Below are positions 1 through 8,884 of a stretch of DNA of 64,000 nt, one piece after another (positions within the stretch are counted from its first letter, which is position 1; every line of letters starts with the position of its first letter). A program made the translations under genes and the position numbers. A model generated the notes under the pieces. That model did not search any database. It was not told the origin of the DNA and saw only the letters and a program-made list of their open reading frames with translations. Origin of the DNA: Amycolatopsis camponoti. Lineage in GTDB: Bacteria > Actinomycetota > Actinomycetes > Mycobacteriales > Pseudonocardiaceae. The stretch is from positions 413,775 to 477,774 of the forward strand of contig NZ_CABVGP010000004.1 in assembly GCF_902497555.1 (NCBI RefSeq). The letters run 5' to 3'.

Positions 1-689
1 CGGAGTACACCATCGTCGCCGGGCTGCGGATCCGGAAGACCGTCGCCGAGGCGCTGGGCGTGCCGCTGGAGAACGTCCTGATGCAGGGCTACTCCAACGC
101 CTACAGCCAGTACGTCACGACGCCCGAGGAGTACGACTCCCAGCAGTACGAAGGCGCGTCGACGCTCTTCGGCCGCTACACGCTGCCCGCGTACCAGCAG
201 GAGTTCGGGAAGCTGGCCGCCGCGATGAAGGCGGGGACGCCGGTGCCGCACGGGCCGGTCCCGCGCGACCTGCGCGGCAGGCTCGTGAACTTCCAGCCCG
301 GCGTCGTCTTCGACAGCGCGCCGCTGCTGAAGAACTTCGGCGACGTGGTCACCGACGCCAACCGCAGCTACCGGCGCGGCGAACAGGTCTCGGTCGCGTT
401 CGTGACCGGCCACCCGAAGAACGACCTCCGCCGCGACGGCACGTTCCTCGAGGTCCAGCGGTACGTGGACGGCCGCTGGGTCCGCCACGCCGACGACGGC
501 GACTGGGCGACGAAGTTCCGGTGGACGCGGACGTTCGTGAGCGAGTCACGCGCCGAGGTCACCTGGGACATCCCCGCGAACACCCCGGCCGGCAAGTACC
601 GCGTCGTCCACTCCGGAGCGTGGAAGCACGGGCTCACCGGAGCCATCGCCCAGCTCGGCGGGACCTCCCGCGCCTTCGTCGTCTCGTGA
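1..689 (+). CDS. Neutral (alkaline-type) ceramidase, C-terminal part
   Basis: The reading frame is open from the window edge (codons from base 3), so the 5' end lies outside. Residues visible near the start, including the stretch GYSNAYSQYVTTPEEYDSQQ followed by YEGASTLFG and TLPAYQQEF, are the conserved C-terminal signature of neutral ceramidases, which hydrolyse ceramide to sphingosine and a fatty acid. The remaining ~150 residues fit the family's C-terminal beta-sandwich domain. The catalytic zinc/serine region is not in the window. It is followed after 17 bases by a sphingomyelinase-like gene, then a carrier and a sphingosine-1-phosphate-lyase-like gene, which supports a role in sphingolipid use. 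Family call is confident; secretion cannot be judged without the N-terminus. Confidence 0.87.
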   Translation, partial: EYTIVAGLRIRKTVAEALGVPLENVLMQGYSNAYSQYVTTPEEYDSQQYEGASTLFGRYTLPAYQQEFGKLAAAMKAGTPVPHGPVPRDLRGRLVNFQPGVVFDSAPLLKNFGDVVTDANRSYRRGEQVSVAFVTGHPKNDLRRDGTFLEVQRYVDGRWVRHADDGDWATKFRWTRTFVSESRAEVTWDIPANTPAGKYRVVHSGAWKHGLTGAIAQLGGTSRAFVVS

Positions 690-706
690 TCCGGAAAGGA
701 CCCCGC

Positions 707-1654
707 GTGCGCAGGACCGCCCTTCTCGCCGCCGTCGTCACCGCCTTCGCCCTCGTCGCCACGCCCGCCCGGGCCGCGGACGCGGCCGTGAGCGTGCTCA
801 GCTTCAACCTCTGGCAGCTGCCGTGGATCGCCAACCCGAACACCTCGGACAAGGAGGCCCGGGCCCAGGCCGCCGAGCGCGTCATCCGCGCGCAGGACAC
901 CGACGTCGTCGTCCTCGAAGAGGCCTTCAGCGCCCAGGCCGAGGGCCTGCGCGACCGGCTCGTGGACGCGTATCCCTTCCGGACGCCGCTGGTCGGCCAG
1001 TCCTGCTCGACGTCGCCGGGCTGGACGTCGGTGAGCGGCACCTGCTCGAACTCGCCGATCGTCGTCAACGGCGGCGTGACCGTACTGAGCAAGTACCCGA
1101 TCACCGAGAAGCACCAGCTCGTCTACCGCACCTCCTACTCCGGCACCGCCGACTACCTGTCCAACAAGGGTGCCGCGCTGGTCCGGATCTTCGCCCACGG
1201 CAAGGCGCTCTGGCTCGCGGGCACGCACCTGCAGGCCGACGAAGCGCCCGACACGCTGCCGAAAGCGCACCAGGTGCGGATGGCGCAGCTCGGCGAGCTG
1301 CGCGACCTCGTCGCCGCGCGCGTCCCGGCGGGCGACGCCGTGGCCGTCGCCGGGGACCTCAACATCGAGTACTGGGCCGGGCAGGACCGTCGCGACGCCG
1401 CCGGCCGCACCCAGGCCGAGCAGGGCGCGGCCGCGCTCGGCGGGCCCCTGCGGACGGCGGGCGCGGGGGAGTACACCTTCGACGCCGTCACCAACCCGGA
1501 CGCGGCGAAGTCCGTCCCGGCGACCTACCGCGACTCGCTGGACTACGTGGGCTCGGTGCGACGCGCCGAGGTCGGCCCGGTACGGCTGGTGCATTACGAC
1601 GGTGGCACGATTCCCTCCGACCACTACCCGGTGCGGGCCGAGATCCACTACTGA
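707..1654 (+). CDS. Secreted sphingomyelinase C-like phosphodiesterase
   Basis: A 315-residue protein of the endonuclease/exonuclease/phosphatase fold. The GTG start at 707 has a GGAAAGGA ribosome site and opens a signal peptide (VRRTALLAAVV... ending near ARAADA). Metal and catalytic motifs of bacterial neutral sphingomyelinases follow in order: LSFNLWQLPW, VVVLEEAF (metal-binding Glu), SNKGAALV, GTHLQAD, GDLNIEYW and the terminal SDHYPV (catalytic His). The expected activity is cleavage of sphingomyelin to ceramide and phosphocholine outside the cell, feeding the preceding ceramidase. A general phospholipase C or nuclease role is possible within the fold, but the SNKG and GTHLQAD stretches favour sphingomyelinase. 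An upstream in-frame ATG exists but overlaps the ceramidase gene and would bury the signal peptide. Confidence 0.85.
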   Translation: MRRTALLAAVVTAFALVATPARAADAAVSVLSFNLWQLPWIANPNTSDKEARAQAAERVIRAQDTDVVVLEEAFSAQAEGLRDRLVDAYPFRTPLVGQSCSTSPGWTSVSGTCSNSPIVVNGGVTVLSKYPITEKHQLVYRTSYSGTADYLSNKGAALVRIFAHGKALWLAGTHLQADEAPDTLPKAHQVRMAQLGELRDLVAARVPAGDAVAVAGDLNIEYWAGQDRRDAAGRTQAEQGAAALGGPLRTAGAGEYTFDAVTNPDAAKSVPATYRDSLDYVGSVRRAEVGPVRLVHYDGGTIPSDHYPVRAEIHY

Positions 1655-1687
1655 TCGCCTCATCGGATTCGTTCTGCGAGGAGAACC

Positions 1688-3001
1688 ATGACGACGCTGT
1701 CCGGCCGGACGCGGTTCAGGTATTCGCTCGGCTCGTTCGTCACCGGGTCCTTCGGCACAGTCCCCGGCCTCGTGCTGGTCAAGTACCTCACCGACACGAT
1801 GGCCGTGCCCGCCGGGTGGGCCGCCGCGATCGTGTTCGTGCCCAAGGCCTGGGACGTCCTGTTCAACCCGATCGCCGGCCGGATGTCGGACGCGGACCTG
1901 CTCAAGACCGGCAGCCGCCGCCGCTTCCTGCTCATCGGCGGCATCGGCGTCGCGATCCTGTTCGCGGCGATGTTCGCCCACCCCGGGTTCGGCACCCCGC
2001 TGCCGGACGCGCTGTACGTCGCGATCACGTTCGCCCTCTGCGCCACGGCGTACGCGCTGTTCCAGGTGCCGTTCAACGCCCTGCCCGCCGAGCTCACCTC
2101 GTCGGGGGCGGAGCGCACCAAGCTCACCAGCGTCCGCATCGGCGTGCTGGCCGTGACGATCCTGATCTGCGGCGGCGGCGCGCCCGCGATCAGCACCGGC
2201 ATCGGCGGGGTCGCCGGCTACCGGGTGATGGCCGTCGTGATCGGGCTGATCGTGCTGGCCGCGACGCTGCTGGTGTACTTCGGCCTCAAGGACGCGCCGG
2301 TCGGCTCGCTGCGGCCGAACACCGTGAACCTGAAAGAACTGGTCCGCACGCTCGCCGCCTGGCGCCCGTTCCGCTGGCTGCTGGGCTCGTACTTCATCCA
2401 GGCACTGGGCATCGGCACGGTGCTCGCCGCGATCCCGTTCTTCGCCCAGCGCATCCTCGGCGACGAGGGCTACGGGACGATCATCTTCGTGATCTTCGTC
2501 GGCCCGGCGCTGGTCACCATGCCGCTGTGGCCGCGCCTCGGCGACCGCGTCGGCAAGCTCAACGGCTTCCGGATCGCCACGGCGGCGTTCGCGCTGGGCC
2601 TGCTCGGCCTGGTCTTCGCCCAGTCGCTGCCGCTGGCCGTGACGCTGGTCTTCGTCGCGCTGTGCGGCGTCGGGTACGCCGGGATCTCGGTGTTCCCGCT
2701 CGCCATCCTGCCCGACCTGATCACCGCCGAGGAGGAGCGCACCGGCGAGACCCGGGCGGGGATCGCGGCCGGGGTCTGGACCGCGGGGGAGACGCTCGGG
2801 CTGGCCTTCGGCGGCGGCCTGTGGGCGATCATCCTCGCGTTCGGCGGGTACGTTTCGAGCACCGACGCGACCGCGGCCCAGCCGCACAGCGCGATCGTCG
2901 CGATCCTGTTCGGCGCGTCGATCATCCCCGGCGTGCTCATCGCGCTGGCCCTGCCGCTGCTGCGGCGCAAGGTGCTGGAGCCGCGTCATGAACCCGCCTG
3001 A
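1688..3001 (+). CDS. MFS transporter, GPH (MelB-like) family
   Basis: A 437-residue polytopic membrane protein with about 12 hydrophobic segments. The N-terminal part (LGSFVTGSFGTVPGLVLVKYL, then AWDVLFNPIAGRMSD) resembles glycoside-pentoside-hexuronide cation symporters of the MFS_2 type. The ATG at 1688 follows a GAGGAGA ribosome site 33 bases after the sphingomyelinase. Its 3' end overlaps the next gene by 14 bases, so it is co-translated with the PLP enzyme. The substrate cannot be read from sequence; by position it may import a sphingosine or ceramide breakdown product. MFS membership is secure, the substrate is inference. Confidence 0.82.
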   Translation: MTTLSGRTRFRYSLGSFVTGSFGTVPGLVLVKYLTDTMAVPAGWAAAIVFVPKAWDVLFNPIAGRMSDADLLKTGSRRRFLLIGGIGVAILFAAMFAHPGFGTPLPDALYVAITFALCATAYALFQVPFNALPAELTSSGAERTKLTSVRIGVLAVTILICGGGAPAISTGIGGVAGYRVMAVVIGLIVLAATLLVYFGLKDAPVGSLRPNTVNLKELVRTLAAWRPFRWLLGSYFIQALGIGTVLAAIPFFAQRILGDEGYGTIIFVIFVGPALVTMPLWPRLGDRVGKLNGFRIATAAFALGLLGLVFAQSLPLAVTLVFVALCGVGYAGISVFPLAILPDLITAEEERTGETRAGIAAGVWTAGETLGLAFGGGLWAIILAFGGYVSSTDATAAQPHSAIVAILFGASIIPGVLIALALPLLRRKVLEPRHEPA

Positions 3002-4403
3002 GGACGTCCTCGCGGCACTACGGGAGCTGCGCGCGGGTGACCTGCCGACGCACGGCGGCCGCACGCTCGCCTACGTCTACGACAGCGGGTTGTCCGAAGT
3101 GGACACCCTTGGGGCGGCCGCGCACGCGCTGGCGTCGTCGGCGAACGGCCTCGACCCGACGGCGTTCCCGAGCTTGCTGCGGATGGAGAACGACCTCGTC
3201 TCGGCCGCTTCCGCGTTGCTCGGCGACGTTCCGGGCGTGGTCGGCTCGGTGACGTCCGGCGGTACGGAGTCGTGCCTGCTGGCGGTGCTCGCCGCGCGGG
3301 ACGCGCACCCTTCGGTCGCGTCGCCGTCGATCGTGCTGCCGACCACCGCGCACGCCGCGTTCCACAAGGCGGCGCACCTGTTCGGGCTGCGGCGGATCGA
3401 CGTCCCGGTCGACCCGGTGACGTTCCGCGCCGACCCGGCGGCGATGGCCGCGGCGATCGACGACTCGACGGTGCTGGTGGTGGCGAGCGCGCCGTCGTAC
3501 GCGCACGGCGTCCTCGATCCGGTGGCCGAGATCGCGGCCGTGGCCCTCGAACGCGGCGTCCGGATGCACGTGGACGCGTGCATCGGCGGCTGGGTGCTGC
3601 CGTACTTCGCGCGCCTCGGCGCCGACGTCCCGCCGTTCGACTTCCGCGTCCCCGGCGTCACGAGCATCTCGGTGGACCTGCACAAGTACGCGTACTGCCC
3701 GAAGGGCACGTCGGTGCTGCTGCACGCGTCGGCGGAACTGCGGCGCTCGCACTACTTCGCGAGCGCGGCCTGGCCGGGTTACACGATGCTGAACACGACG
3801 ATCCAGAGCACGCGCTCGGGCGGCCCGCTCGCGGCGGCGTGGGCGGTGGTCCGGCACCTCGGCGAGGACGGCTACCTGCAGCTGGCTTCGTCCACGCGGG
3901 AAGCGGTTTCCCGGATCCGGGCCGGCATCGGGGAACTGCCGGGTCTGCGGGTGCTCGGCGACCCGGTGTCGACGCTGATCGCGTTCACCGGCGACGACGG
4001 CTTCGACCTGTTCACGGTGGCGGACGAGATGAAGACGCGCGGCTGGTACGTCCAGCCGCAGTTCGCTTTCGAAGCGTCCCCGGTGAACTTGCACCTGACG
4101 GTGACGGCGGCCAACCGCGGCAGCGAGAAGGAGTTCCTGACGGACCTGGCGGCTTCTCTGGATGCCGCACGCGCGGCGGGACCGGTGGTGATCGACCCCG
4201 CCGTGGCCGACTTCGTCGCGGCGCTGGATCCGGCGACGCTGACGTCGGAACAGTTCGCGGGGCTGCTGGCGGCGGCGGGCCTGGGCGGCGCGGCCGGTCT
4301 CCCGGACCGGATGGCCCCGATCAACGCGCTCCTCGCAACGGCACCGGCGCCGTTGCGGGAGCGGTTGCTGCTGGAGTTCCTGGGCGCGCTCTACACGCCC
4401 TGA
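2988..4403 (+). CDS. PLP-dependent sphingosine-1-phosphate lyase-like enzyme
   Basis: A 471-residue fold-type I PLP enzyme of the group II decarboxylase/S1P-lyase family. Features seen: GSVTSGGTESCLLAVLAARD (cofactor phosphate loop), HVDACIGGW (Asp contacting the pyridine nitrogen) and SVDLHKYAYCPKGTSVLL with the Schiff-base lysine near residue 233. That last motif, particularly HKYxxxPKGTS, is characteristic of S1P lyases. The family cleaves phosphorylated sphingoid bases to phosphoethanolamine and a fatty aldehyde. The start ATG overlaps the carrier gene by 14 bases. No sphingosine kinase is seen in the window, so the phosphorylated substrate would have to be made elsewhere. The ~100 residues after the PLP domain are alanine-rich and less conserved. 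Confidence 0.82.
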   Translation: MNPPEDVLAALRELRAGDLPTHGGRTLAYVYDSGLSEVDTLGAAAHALASSANGLDPTAFPSLLRMENDLVSAASALLGDVPGVVGSVTSGGTESCLLAVLAARDAHPSVASPSIVLPTTAHAAFHKAAHLFGLRRIDVPVDPVTFRADPAAMAAAIDDSTVLVVASAPSYAHGVLDPVAEIAAVALERGVRMHVDACIGGWVLPYFARLGADVPPFDFRVPGVTSISVDLHKYAYCPKGTSVLLHASAELRRSHYFASAAWPGYTMLNTTIQSTRSGGPLAAAWAVVRHLGEDGYLQLASSTREAVSRIRAGIGELPGLRVLGDPVSTLIAFTGDDGFDLFTVADEMKTRGWYVQPQFAFEASPVNLHLTVTAANRGSEKEFLTDLAASLDAARAAGPVVIDPAVADFVAALDPATLTSEQFAGLLAAAGLGGAAGLPDRMAPINALLATAPAPLRERLLLEFLGALYTP

Positions 4404-4407
4404 AAGC

Positions 4408-4680
4408 TCACTGGTCGCGGGAAGCCAGCCCTTCGGGAGCTGATTTGACGGCCGCGTGGATCGCGTCCGCCAGCGCCAGCGCGTCCTCCTCGGTCAACTC
4501 CAACGCGACCCGTGCCGAAGCGCCCAGGCCCGGGTTGCGGAAGTCGATGTTCACCGTGTGGCCGTACGGCGCGTGGACCGGGTGGTCGACGTACACGGTT
4601 CCCTCGTTGAGGCGGAACCAGCCGCGGGCGCCCTTGCCGCTGCCTTCGAGCGCGAACTTCTCGGTCAGGTAAGTGCACAT
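4408..4680 (-). CDS. DUF6295-like small protein
   Basis: A 90-residue protein beginning MCTYLTEKFALEGSGKG, with a central VNIDFRNPGLGASARVALEL and a short C-terminal helix. This matches the DUF6295 family as I remember it; no biochemical function is known to me. A GAGAGGA ribosome site sits 7 bases before the ATG. It starts 12 bases after the dienelactone hydrolase stop, so it is the last gene of the marR-MFS-hydrolase operon. It has no signal peptide, membrane segment or visible metal motif. Confidence 0.7.
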   Translation of the reverse strand: MCTYLTEKFALEGSGKGARGWFRLNEGTVYVDHPVHAPYGHTVNIDFRNPGLGASARVALELTEEDALALADAIHAAVKSAPEGLASRDQ

Positions 4681-4692
4681 GGCGAAGTCCTC

Positions 4693-5433
4693 TCAGACCG
4701 TCAGGGTGCGGGAGTAGAAGTCGAAGATGCGTTCCCAGCCGTCCTTCGCGGCTTCCGGCCGGTAGCTCGGGCGGTCGACGGCGAAGAACGAGTGGCCGGC
4801 ACCCGCGTACGTGTGGAACTCGTGCGGCTTGCCCAGCTTCTCCAGCTCGGCCGCCAGGACGGCGACCTCGTCCGGGCCGGGGAACTGGTCGTCGGCGCCG
4901 AAGAGGCCCAGCAGCGGGCACGACAGCCGGGACGCCAGGCCGAGCAGCGGCTTCATCTGCTTCATCGCCTCGGGCGGGTCGTTGACGACGAACGCGCCGT
5001 AGCAGTCGACCGCCGCGTCGATGTCCAGGGAACAACCCGAAAGGAACGCCTGGCGGCCGCCCGAGCAGTGCCCGATGACCCCGATGCGGCCGTTCGCGTT
5101 CTCGAGCGCGCGCAGGTGGTCCGCCGCGCCCGAGACGTCACCGACGAGCCGGTCGTCCGGGACGCCACCGGCCGCGCGGACCGTGGCGGCCGCGTCGTCC
5201 GGGTCCGCGCCCGGTGCTTCGCGCGTGTACAGGTTGGGGCACAGCGCGTTGTAGCCCTCGACGGCGAAGCGGCGGACCATCTCCTTCGTCGCCGCGTCGT
5301 AGCCGGGCATGTGGTGGATCACCACGACGCCGCCGCGGGGCGTCGTGTCGGTGGGTTTGGCCAGGTAGGCCTCGAGCTCGTCACCGCCGTGGCCGGTGAT
5401 GGTGACGGTCCCGGCGACGATCTCGTCGGTCAT
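4693..5433 (-). CDS. Dienelactone hydrolase family protein
   Basis: A 246-residue alpha/beta hydrolase. The nucleophile elbow is GHCSGG, a cysteine as in dienelactone hydrolases; the acid and histidine appear as FGADDQFPG and TYAGAGHSFF. The N-terminus (MTDEIVAGTVTITGHGGDE, then AYLAKPTD) and the VVVIHHMPGYD strand fit the family. Likely substrates are lactones or short esters in the cytoplasm. Its ATG overlaps the upstream MFS gene by 4 bases (ATGA), indicating translational coupling in the MarR-controlled operon. A wider open frame extends upstream but only as antisense shadow of the MFS gene. Confidence 0.85.
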   Translation of the reverse strand: MTDEIVAGTVTITGHGGDELEAYLAKPTDTTPRGGVVVIHHMPGYDAATKEMVRRFAVEGYNALCPNLYTREAPGADPDDAAATVRAAGGVPDDRLVGDVSGAADHLRALENANGRIGVIGHCSGGRQAFLSGCSLDIDAAVDCYGAFVVNDPPEAMKQMKPLLGLASRLSCPLLGLFGADDQFPGPDEVAVLAAELEKLGKPHEFHTYAGAGHSFFAVDRPSYRPEAAKDGWERIFDFYSRTLTV

Positions 5434-7121
5434 CGGTTCTCCTTCGATCCCTCGGGGGTGTGGAAGTAACGCGCGCCGCGGGAAGCGGAGGCCACCGCGG
5501 CGACGACGGCCATCACCGCGGCCGCCGTGAACACGACCACCAGGCCGTGGTGGAACGGACCGGAGACCAGCTGCGGGAAGAACTCCCCGCCGGTCAGGGT
5601 CGAGCGGTCGGCCGGGGACAGCCCGGCCAGGACGTCCGGGCCGAGCAGGTGCCCGACCGGGTTGCTGCCGAGGAACGCGGCGAACAGCGTGCTCACCGGC
5701 GGCAGCTGGGCGACGCCGTCCGCGACGGACGCCGGGACGCCGTGGGCCTGCAACCCGCTGGTCAACGTCTGCGGCAACGAAGACGCCAGCCCGGCGATCA
5801 TCAGCGAGAAGAACACGCCGATCGACAACGACGTCCCGGAGTTCTGGAACGTCGCCCGCATCCCGGAGGCGACCCCGCGCTGCTCGGTCGGCACACTGCT
5901 CATGATCGCCGAGGTGTTGGGCGCGGAGAACATGCCCTGGCCGATCCCGCTGAGGACGAGCAGCGCGGCGAACGCCGGATAGGGGAAGTCCACCGGCAAC
6001 GCCAGCAACCCGAGGAACGCGGCCGCGACCAGCAAGAGCCCGCCGGTGGAGAACAGCCGGGCCCCGAACCGGTCGGACAGGTAGCCCGACACCGGACCCG
6101 CGACGAGGAACCCGACGGTCAGCGGCAGCAGGTAGATGCCCGCCCACAGCGGGGTGCGCTCGTAGTCGTAGCCGTGCAGGGGCAGCCAGATCCCCTGCAG
6201 CCAGATGATGAGCATGAACTGCATGCCACCCCGGGCGACCGAGGTCAGCAGCGCGGCGACGTTGCCGGCGGCGAACGCGCGGATCTTGAACAGCGAAAGC
6301 TGGAACATCGGCGCCGCGACGCGGGTCTCGATGAGGCCGAACAGCAGGAGCAGCAGCACGCCGGCGCCGATCCCGCCGAGCACCCACGGACTGCCCCAGC
6401 CGGTCGCGGCGCCGCCGTAGGGCTGGATGCCGTAGGTGATCGCGGCCAGCAGCAACGCGGTCCCGGCGGCGAAGGTGACGTTGCCGCCCCAGTCGACCTT
6501 CGCGCGCTTGGGCGTCCCGACTTCGCGGAGGCTGCGGATCGACCAGATCGTGCCGAGCAACCCGAACGGGACGCTCACCCAGAACACGGCACGCCAATCG
6601 ATCTCCGCGAGCAACCCGCCGACGACCAGGCCGAGGAACTGGCCGGCCAGCGCGGTGATCTGGTTGACGCCGAGCGCCATGCCGCGTTGTTCCGCGGGGA
6701 AGGCGTCGGTGAGGATCGCGGCCGAGTTCGCCGTCAGCATCGAGCCGCCGACGGCTTGGACGATCCGCCAGCCGATCAGCCACAGCGCGCCGCCGCCCGC
6801 GTGGAACGGGTCGAACGACAGCGCGACCGACGCGGCGCTGAAGACGACGAAGCCGAGGTTGTACATCTTGACGCGGCCGAACATGTCGCCGAGCCGCCCG
6901 AGCGTCACCACCAGCACGGCCTGGACCAGCAGGTAGCCGAGGATCATCCAGAGCAGGTAGCCGATGTTGCCCGGGGCGAGGGGGTCGAGCCCGATGCCGC
7001 GGAAGATCGCGGGCAGCGAGATGATGACGATCGAGCCGTCGAGCGCGGACATCAGCACGCCGAGCGTGGTGTTGGAGAGGGCGACCCACTTGTAGCGGCC
7101 GCTCGTGAGCTGCGTCGTCAC
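5430..7121 (-). CDS. DHA2 (EmrB/QacA) family MFS efflux transporter
   Basis: A 563-residue protein with about 14 hydrophobic segments. Motifs seen include ALDGSIVIISLPAI (helix 1 motif of DHA2 pumps), LGRLGDMFGRVKMYN (MFS motif A) and GIGQGMFSAPNTSAIMSSVP (motif C region). These proton-driven pumps export drugs or other hydrophobic compounds. It overlaps marR by 4 bases upstream and the hydrolase by 4 bases downstream, so the operon is a regulator, a pump and a detoxifying-type hydrolase. The substrate is unknown. Confidence 0.87.
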   Translation of the reverse strand: MTTQLTSGRYKWVALSNTTLGVLMSALDGSIVIISLPAIFRGIGLDPLAPGNIGYLLWMILGYLLVQAVLVVTLGRLGDMFGRVKMYNLGFVVFSAASVALSFDPFHAGGGALWLIGWRIVQAVGGSMLTANSAAILTDAFPAEQRGMALGVNQITALAGQFLGLVVGGLLAEIDWRAVFWVSVPFGLLGTIWSIRSLREVGTPKRAKVDWGGNVTFAAGTALLLAAITYGIQPYGGAATGWGSPWVLGGIGAGVLLLLLFGLIETRVAAPMFQLSLFKIRAFAAGNVAALLTSVARGGMQFMLIIWLQGIWLPLHGYDYERTPLWAGIYLLPLTVGFLVAGPVSGYLSDRFGARLFSTGGLLLVAAAFLGLLALPVDFPYPAFAALLVLSGIGQGMFSAPNTSAIMSSVPTEQRGVASGMRATFQNSGTSLSIGVFFSLMIAGLASSLPQTLTSGLQAHGVPASVADGVAQLPPVSTLFAAFLGSNPVGHLLGPDVLAGLSPADRSTLTGGEFFPQLVSGPFHHGLVVVFTAAAVMAVVAAVASASRGARYFHTPEGSKENR

Positions 7122-7561
7122 AGCTCGTCCGCCAGCCGCTCGATCAGCGGGATGGCCGCGATCAGCTCGCGCTGCTCGGCCGCGGTGAACTTCTCGGCCA
7201 GCGCGGTCGCCATCTTCTCCGTCGTCCGCGAACGGCGGTCGGTGAGCAGCTTGACGCCGGTTTCGGTGACCGACATCAGTACCTTGCGGCCGTCGGAGTC
7301 GTCCTTGCGCCGCTCGACGAGCCCGCGGTCGACCAGCCCGGCCAGGGTCACACCCATGGCCTGCGGCTTGACGCGTTCGAGGTCGGCCAGACAGCCCGGC
7401 GTGGCCGGGCCCTCCCGGTCGAGCCGGGAGAGCACCGACCGTTCGGGCAGCGTCAGCTCCCCGACGACGTACCCCTGCCGCAGCCGCCGGATCACCCGGC
7501 CCAGCGCGACGCGCAGGTCGGCGCTGGCCTGGAGGAGGTCCTCGTCCGTCACGATCGTCAA
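7118..7561 (-). CDS. MarR family transcriptional regulator
   Basis: A 147-residue winged-helix protein. The DNA-binding region is LPERSVLSRLDREGPATPGC followed by LADLERVKPQAMGVTLAGLV; the wing is RRKDDSDGRKVLMSVTETG, typical of MarR proteins. It leads a four-gene minus-strand operon with a DHA2 pump, a dienelactone hydrolase and DUF6295. By family habit it probably represses its own operon until a phenolic or similar ligand binds. The region just upstream contains an AT-rich stretch (7562-7590) where an operator would be expected, but no clear dyad was defined. Confidence 0.85.
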   Translation of the reverse strand: MTIVTDEDLLQASADLRVALGRVIRRLRQGYVVGELTLPERSVLSRLDREGPATPGCLADLERVKPQAMGVTLAGLVDRGLVERRKDDSDGRKVLMSVTETGVKLLTDRRSRTTEKMATALAEKFTAAEQRELIAAIPLIERLADEL

Positions 7562-7630
7562 CCTAGACTGATAAACCTGGGTTGATCAACTCGGACGGAC
7601 CGGCCGTTATCGGGTGAGCCGGGAGCTTTC

Positions 7631-7680
7631 GGGTCGTGAGTGAGAAACAGTGTTCTAACCCGGTTTCTCACTCACGACCC
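7631..7680. repeat. Intergenic hairpin repeat, copy 1
   Basis: Two 18-base arms, gggtcgtgagtgagaaac (7631-7648) and its exact reverse complement (7663-7680), enclose a 14-base loop containing tgttcta. It lies between the 3' end of the CobW-type GTPase gene and the 5' side of marR. A second member of the same family lies at 16988-17035, with the same sequence framework and compensating changes in both arms. The conserved loop core and paired changes suggest a dispersed repeat family selected as a hairpin. Confidence 0.85.
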
Positions 7681-7682
7681 GC

Positions 7683-8738
7683 CTACGCGAGAGGAGCGTG
7701 GACCGGGTCCCACTCGGGAAACGGGTCCGGCCCGGTCGGCTCACCCAGGCAGCCGTCCAGGGCCTTCAGGAGTGCTTCCCCCGCCAGATCGACGCCGATG
7801 AACACCAGCTCCTGCCGCGGTTCCGCGGCCATCCCGTGCGGCTCGAACCGGGCCACCGCGCCGGCCTGCGACCACAGCCGGGTCACCCCGGGCCGGGACG
7901 CCAGCGCGAAGAACCCCTTGGACCGCACCACGGTCCCGAACTCGCCCGAGTCCAGCCGCCGCGTCACGAAGTCCCACAAAGCCGCCGGGTCGAACGCCCG
8001 CGACGCGCGGAAGACCACGCTGGAGATCCCGTACTCCTCGGTCTCCGGCACGTGGTCCCCGTTCAGCTCGGCCACCCACCCCGGCGCCTCCTGGGCCCGT
8101 TCGGCGTCGTAGCGGCCGGTGCCGAAGACCCGGTCGAGGGGCACCTTCCCGAAGCTTCCGGTGACGACGTCCGCGGCGGGGTTCAGCCGTCGCAGCGTCG
8201 CCACCAGACGGTCGACGTCCGGGACGAGGTCCGTCTTGTTGAGCAGCAGTACGTCGGCGAACTCGACCTGGTCGACCAGCAGGTCGCTGACCGTCCGCTC
8301 GTCGCCGTCGTACTGGTCGAGCCGCCGCTCCACCAGCGAGTCGCCCGCCGCCAGCTCACGCGCGAAGTTCGCCGCGTCCACCACCGTCACCATCGTGTCG
8401 AGGTGGGCGACGGCGCCCAGGAAGGTGAACGTCGCCGCCACCGGCATCGGCTCGGAGATCCCGCTCGACTCGATCAGCACGTGGTCGAAACGGCCGTCCG
8501 AACACAGCGCGGCCACCTCCTCCAGGAGATCCTCGCGCAGGGTGCAGCAGATGCACCCGTTGGTCAGCTCGACGAGGCGCTCCTGCGAGCGCACGAGCGC
8601 CGCGTCGACGTTGACCTCGCTCATGTCGTTGACGATCACCGCCACCCGCAGCCCCGCGCGATTCGCGAGGATGTGGTTGAGCAGCGTCGTCTTGCCGGCG
8701 CCGAGGAAGCCGGACAGCACCGTGACCGGGACCGTCAC
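7683..8738 (-). CDS. CobW/COG0523 family GTPase (zinc metallochaperone type)
   Basis: A 351-residue G3E GTPase. It carries an intact P-loop ([17 protein letters not shown]), the metal-binding CxCC motif in [20 protein letters not shown] (switch region) and NKTD-type guanine specificity (LLLNKTDLV). The start is taken as the GTG at 8738, which overlaps the L32 stop by 4 bases (GTGA), matching the overlaps throughout this locus. COG0523 proteins of zinc-responsive operons are thought to deliver zinc to client enzymes under starvation; here it closes an operon with cysteine-free L31 and L32 and an MRF-like protein. Regulation by Zur is likely but inferred. Confidence 0.87.
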   Translation of the reverse strand: MTVPVTVLSGFLGAGKTTLLNHILANRAGLRVAVIVNDMSEVNVDAALVRSQERLVELTNGCICCTLREDLLEEVAALCSDGRFDHVLIESSGISEPMPVAATFTFLGAVAHLDTMVTVVDAANFARELAAGDSLVERRLDQYDGDERTVSDLLVDQVEFADVLLLNKTDLVPDVDRLVATLRRLNPAADVVTGSFGKVPLDRVFGTGRYDAERAQEAPGWVAELNGDHVPETEEYGISSVVFRASRAFDPAALWDFVTRRLDSGEFGTVVRSKGFFALASRPGVTRLWSQAGAVARFEPHGMAAEPRQELVFIGVDLAGEALLKALDGCLGEPTGPDPFPEWDPVHAPLA

Positions 8739-8884
8739 GAGTGGAAGTGCCGCATCAGCCGGCGCGGGACCAGCTGAACCTCGCCGTCGACCTTGATCGG
8801 CACCAGGTCCGGCACCGCGGCCTTCCACTGCGAACGCCGGGAGCGGGTGTTGCTCCGCGACTTCTTGCGCTTCGGGACGGCCAT
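8735..8884 (-). CDS. rpmF: 50S ribosomal protein L32, cysteine-free paralogue
   Basis: A 49-residue protein starting [20 protein letters not shown], the canonical L32 N-terminus. It has no cysteine, so the zinc ribbon of ordinary L32 is absent (C- type). Such paralogues replace the zinc-binding form during zinc limitation and release zinc from ribosomes. The ATG overlaps the upstream L31 stop by one base (TGATG) and the stop overlaps the GTPase start by 4 bases. The zinc-containing L32 is presumably elsewhere in the genome. Confidence 0.92.
   Translation of the reverse strand: MAVPKRKKSRSNTRSRRSQWKAAVPDLVPIKVDGEVQLVPRRLMRHFHS

Noticed and set aside
368..3064. An 898-codon minus-strand open frame opposite the sphingomyelinase and MFS genes
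   Set aside because: Arg/Gly/Ala/Asp-rich composition without motifs; it is the antisense shadow typical of high-GC third-codon bias.
7636..8112. Plus-strand ORF starting inside hairpin copy 1 (and its twin at 16992)
   Set aside because: The first residues are simply the translated hairpin, which is why both look alike; the remainder is antisense to a GTPase gene or to a lipoprotein.
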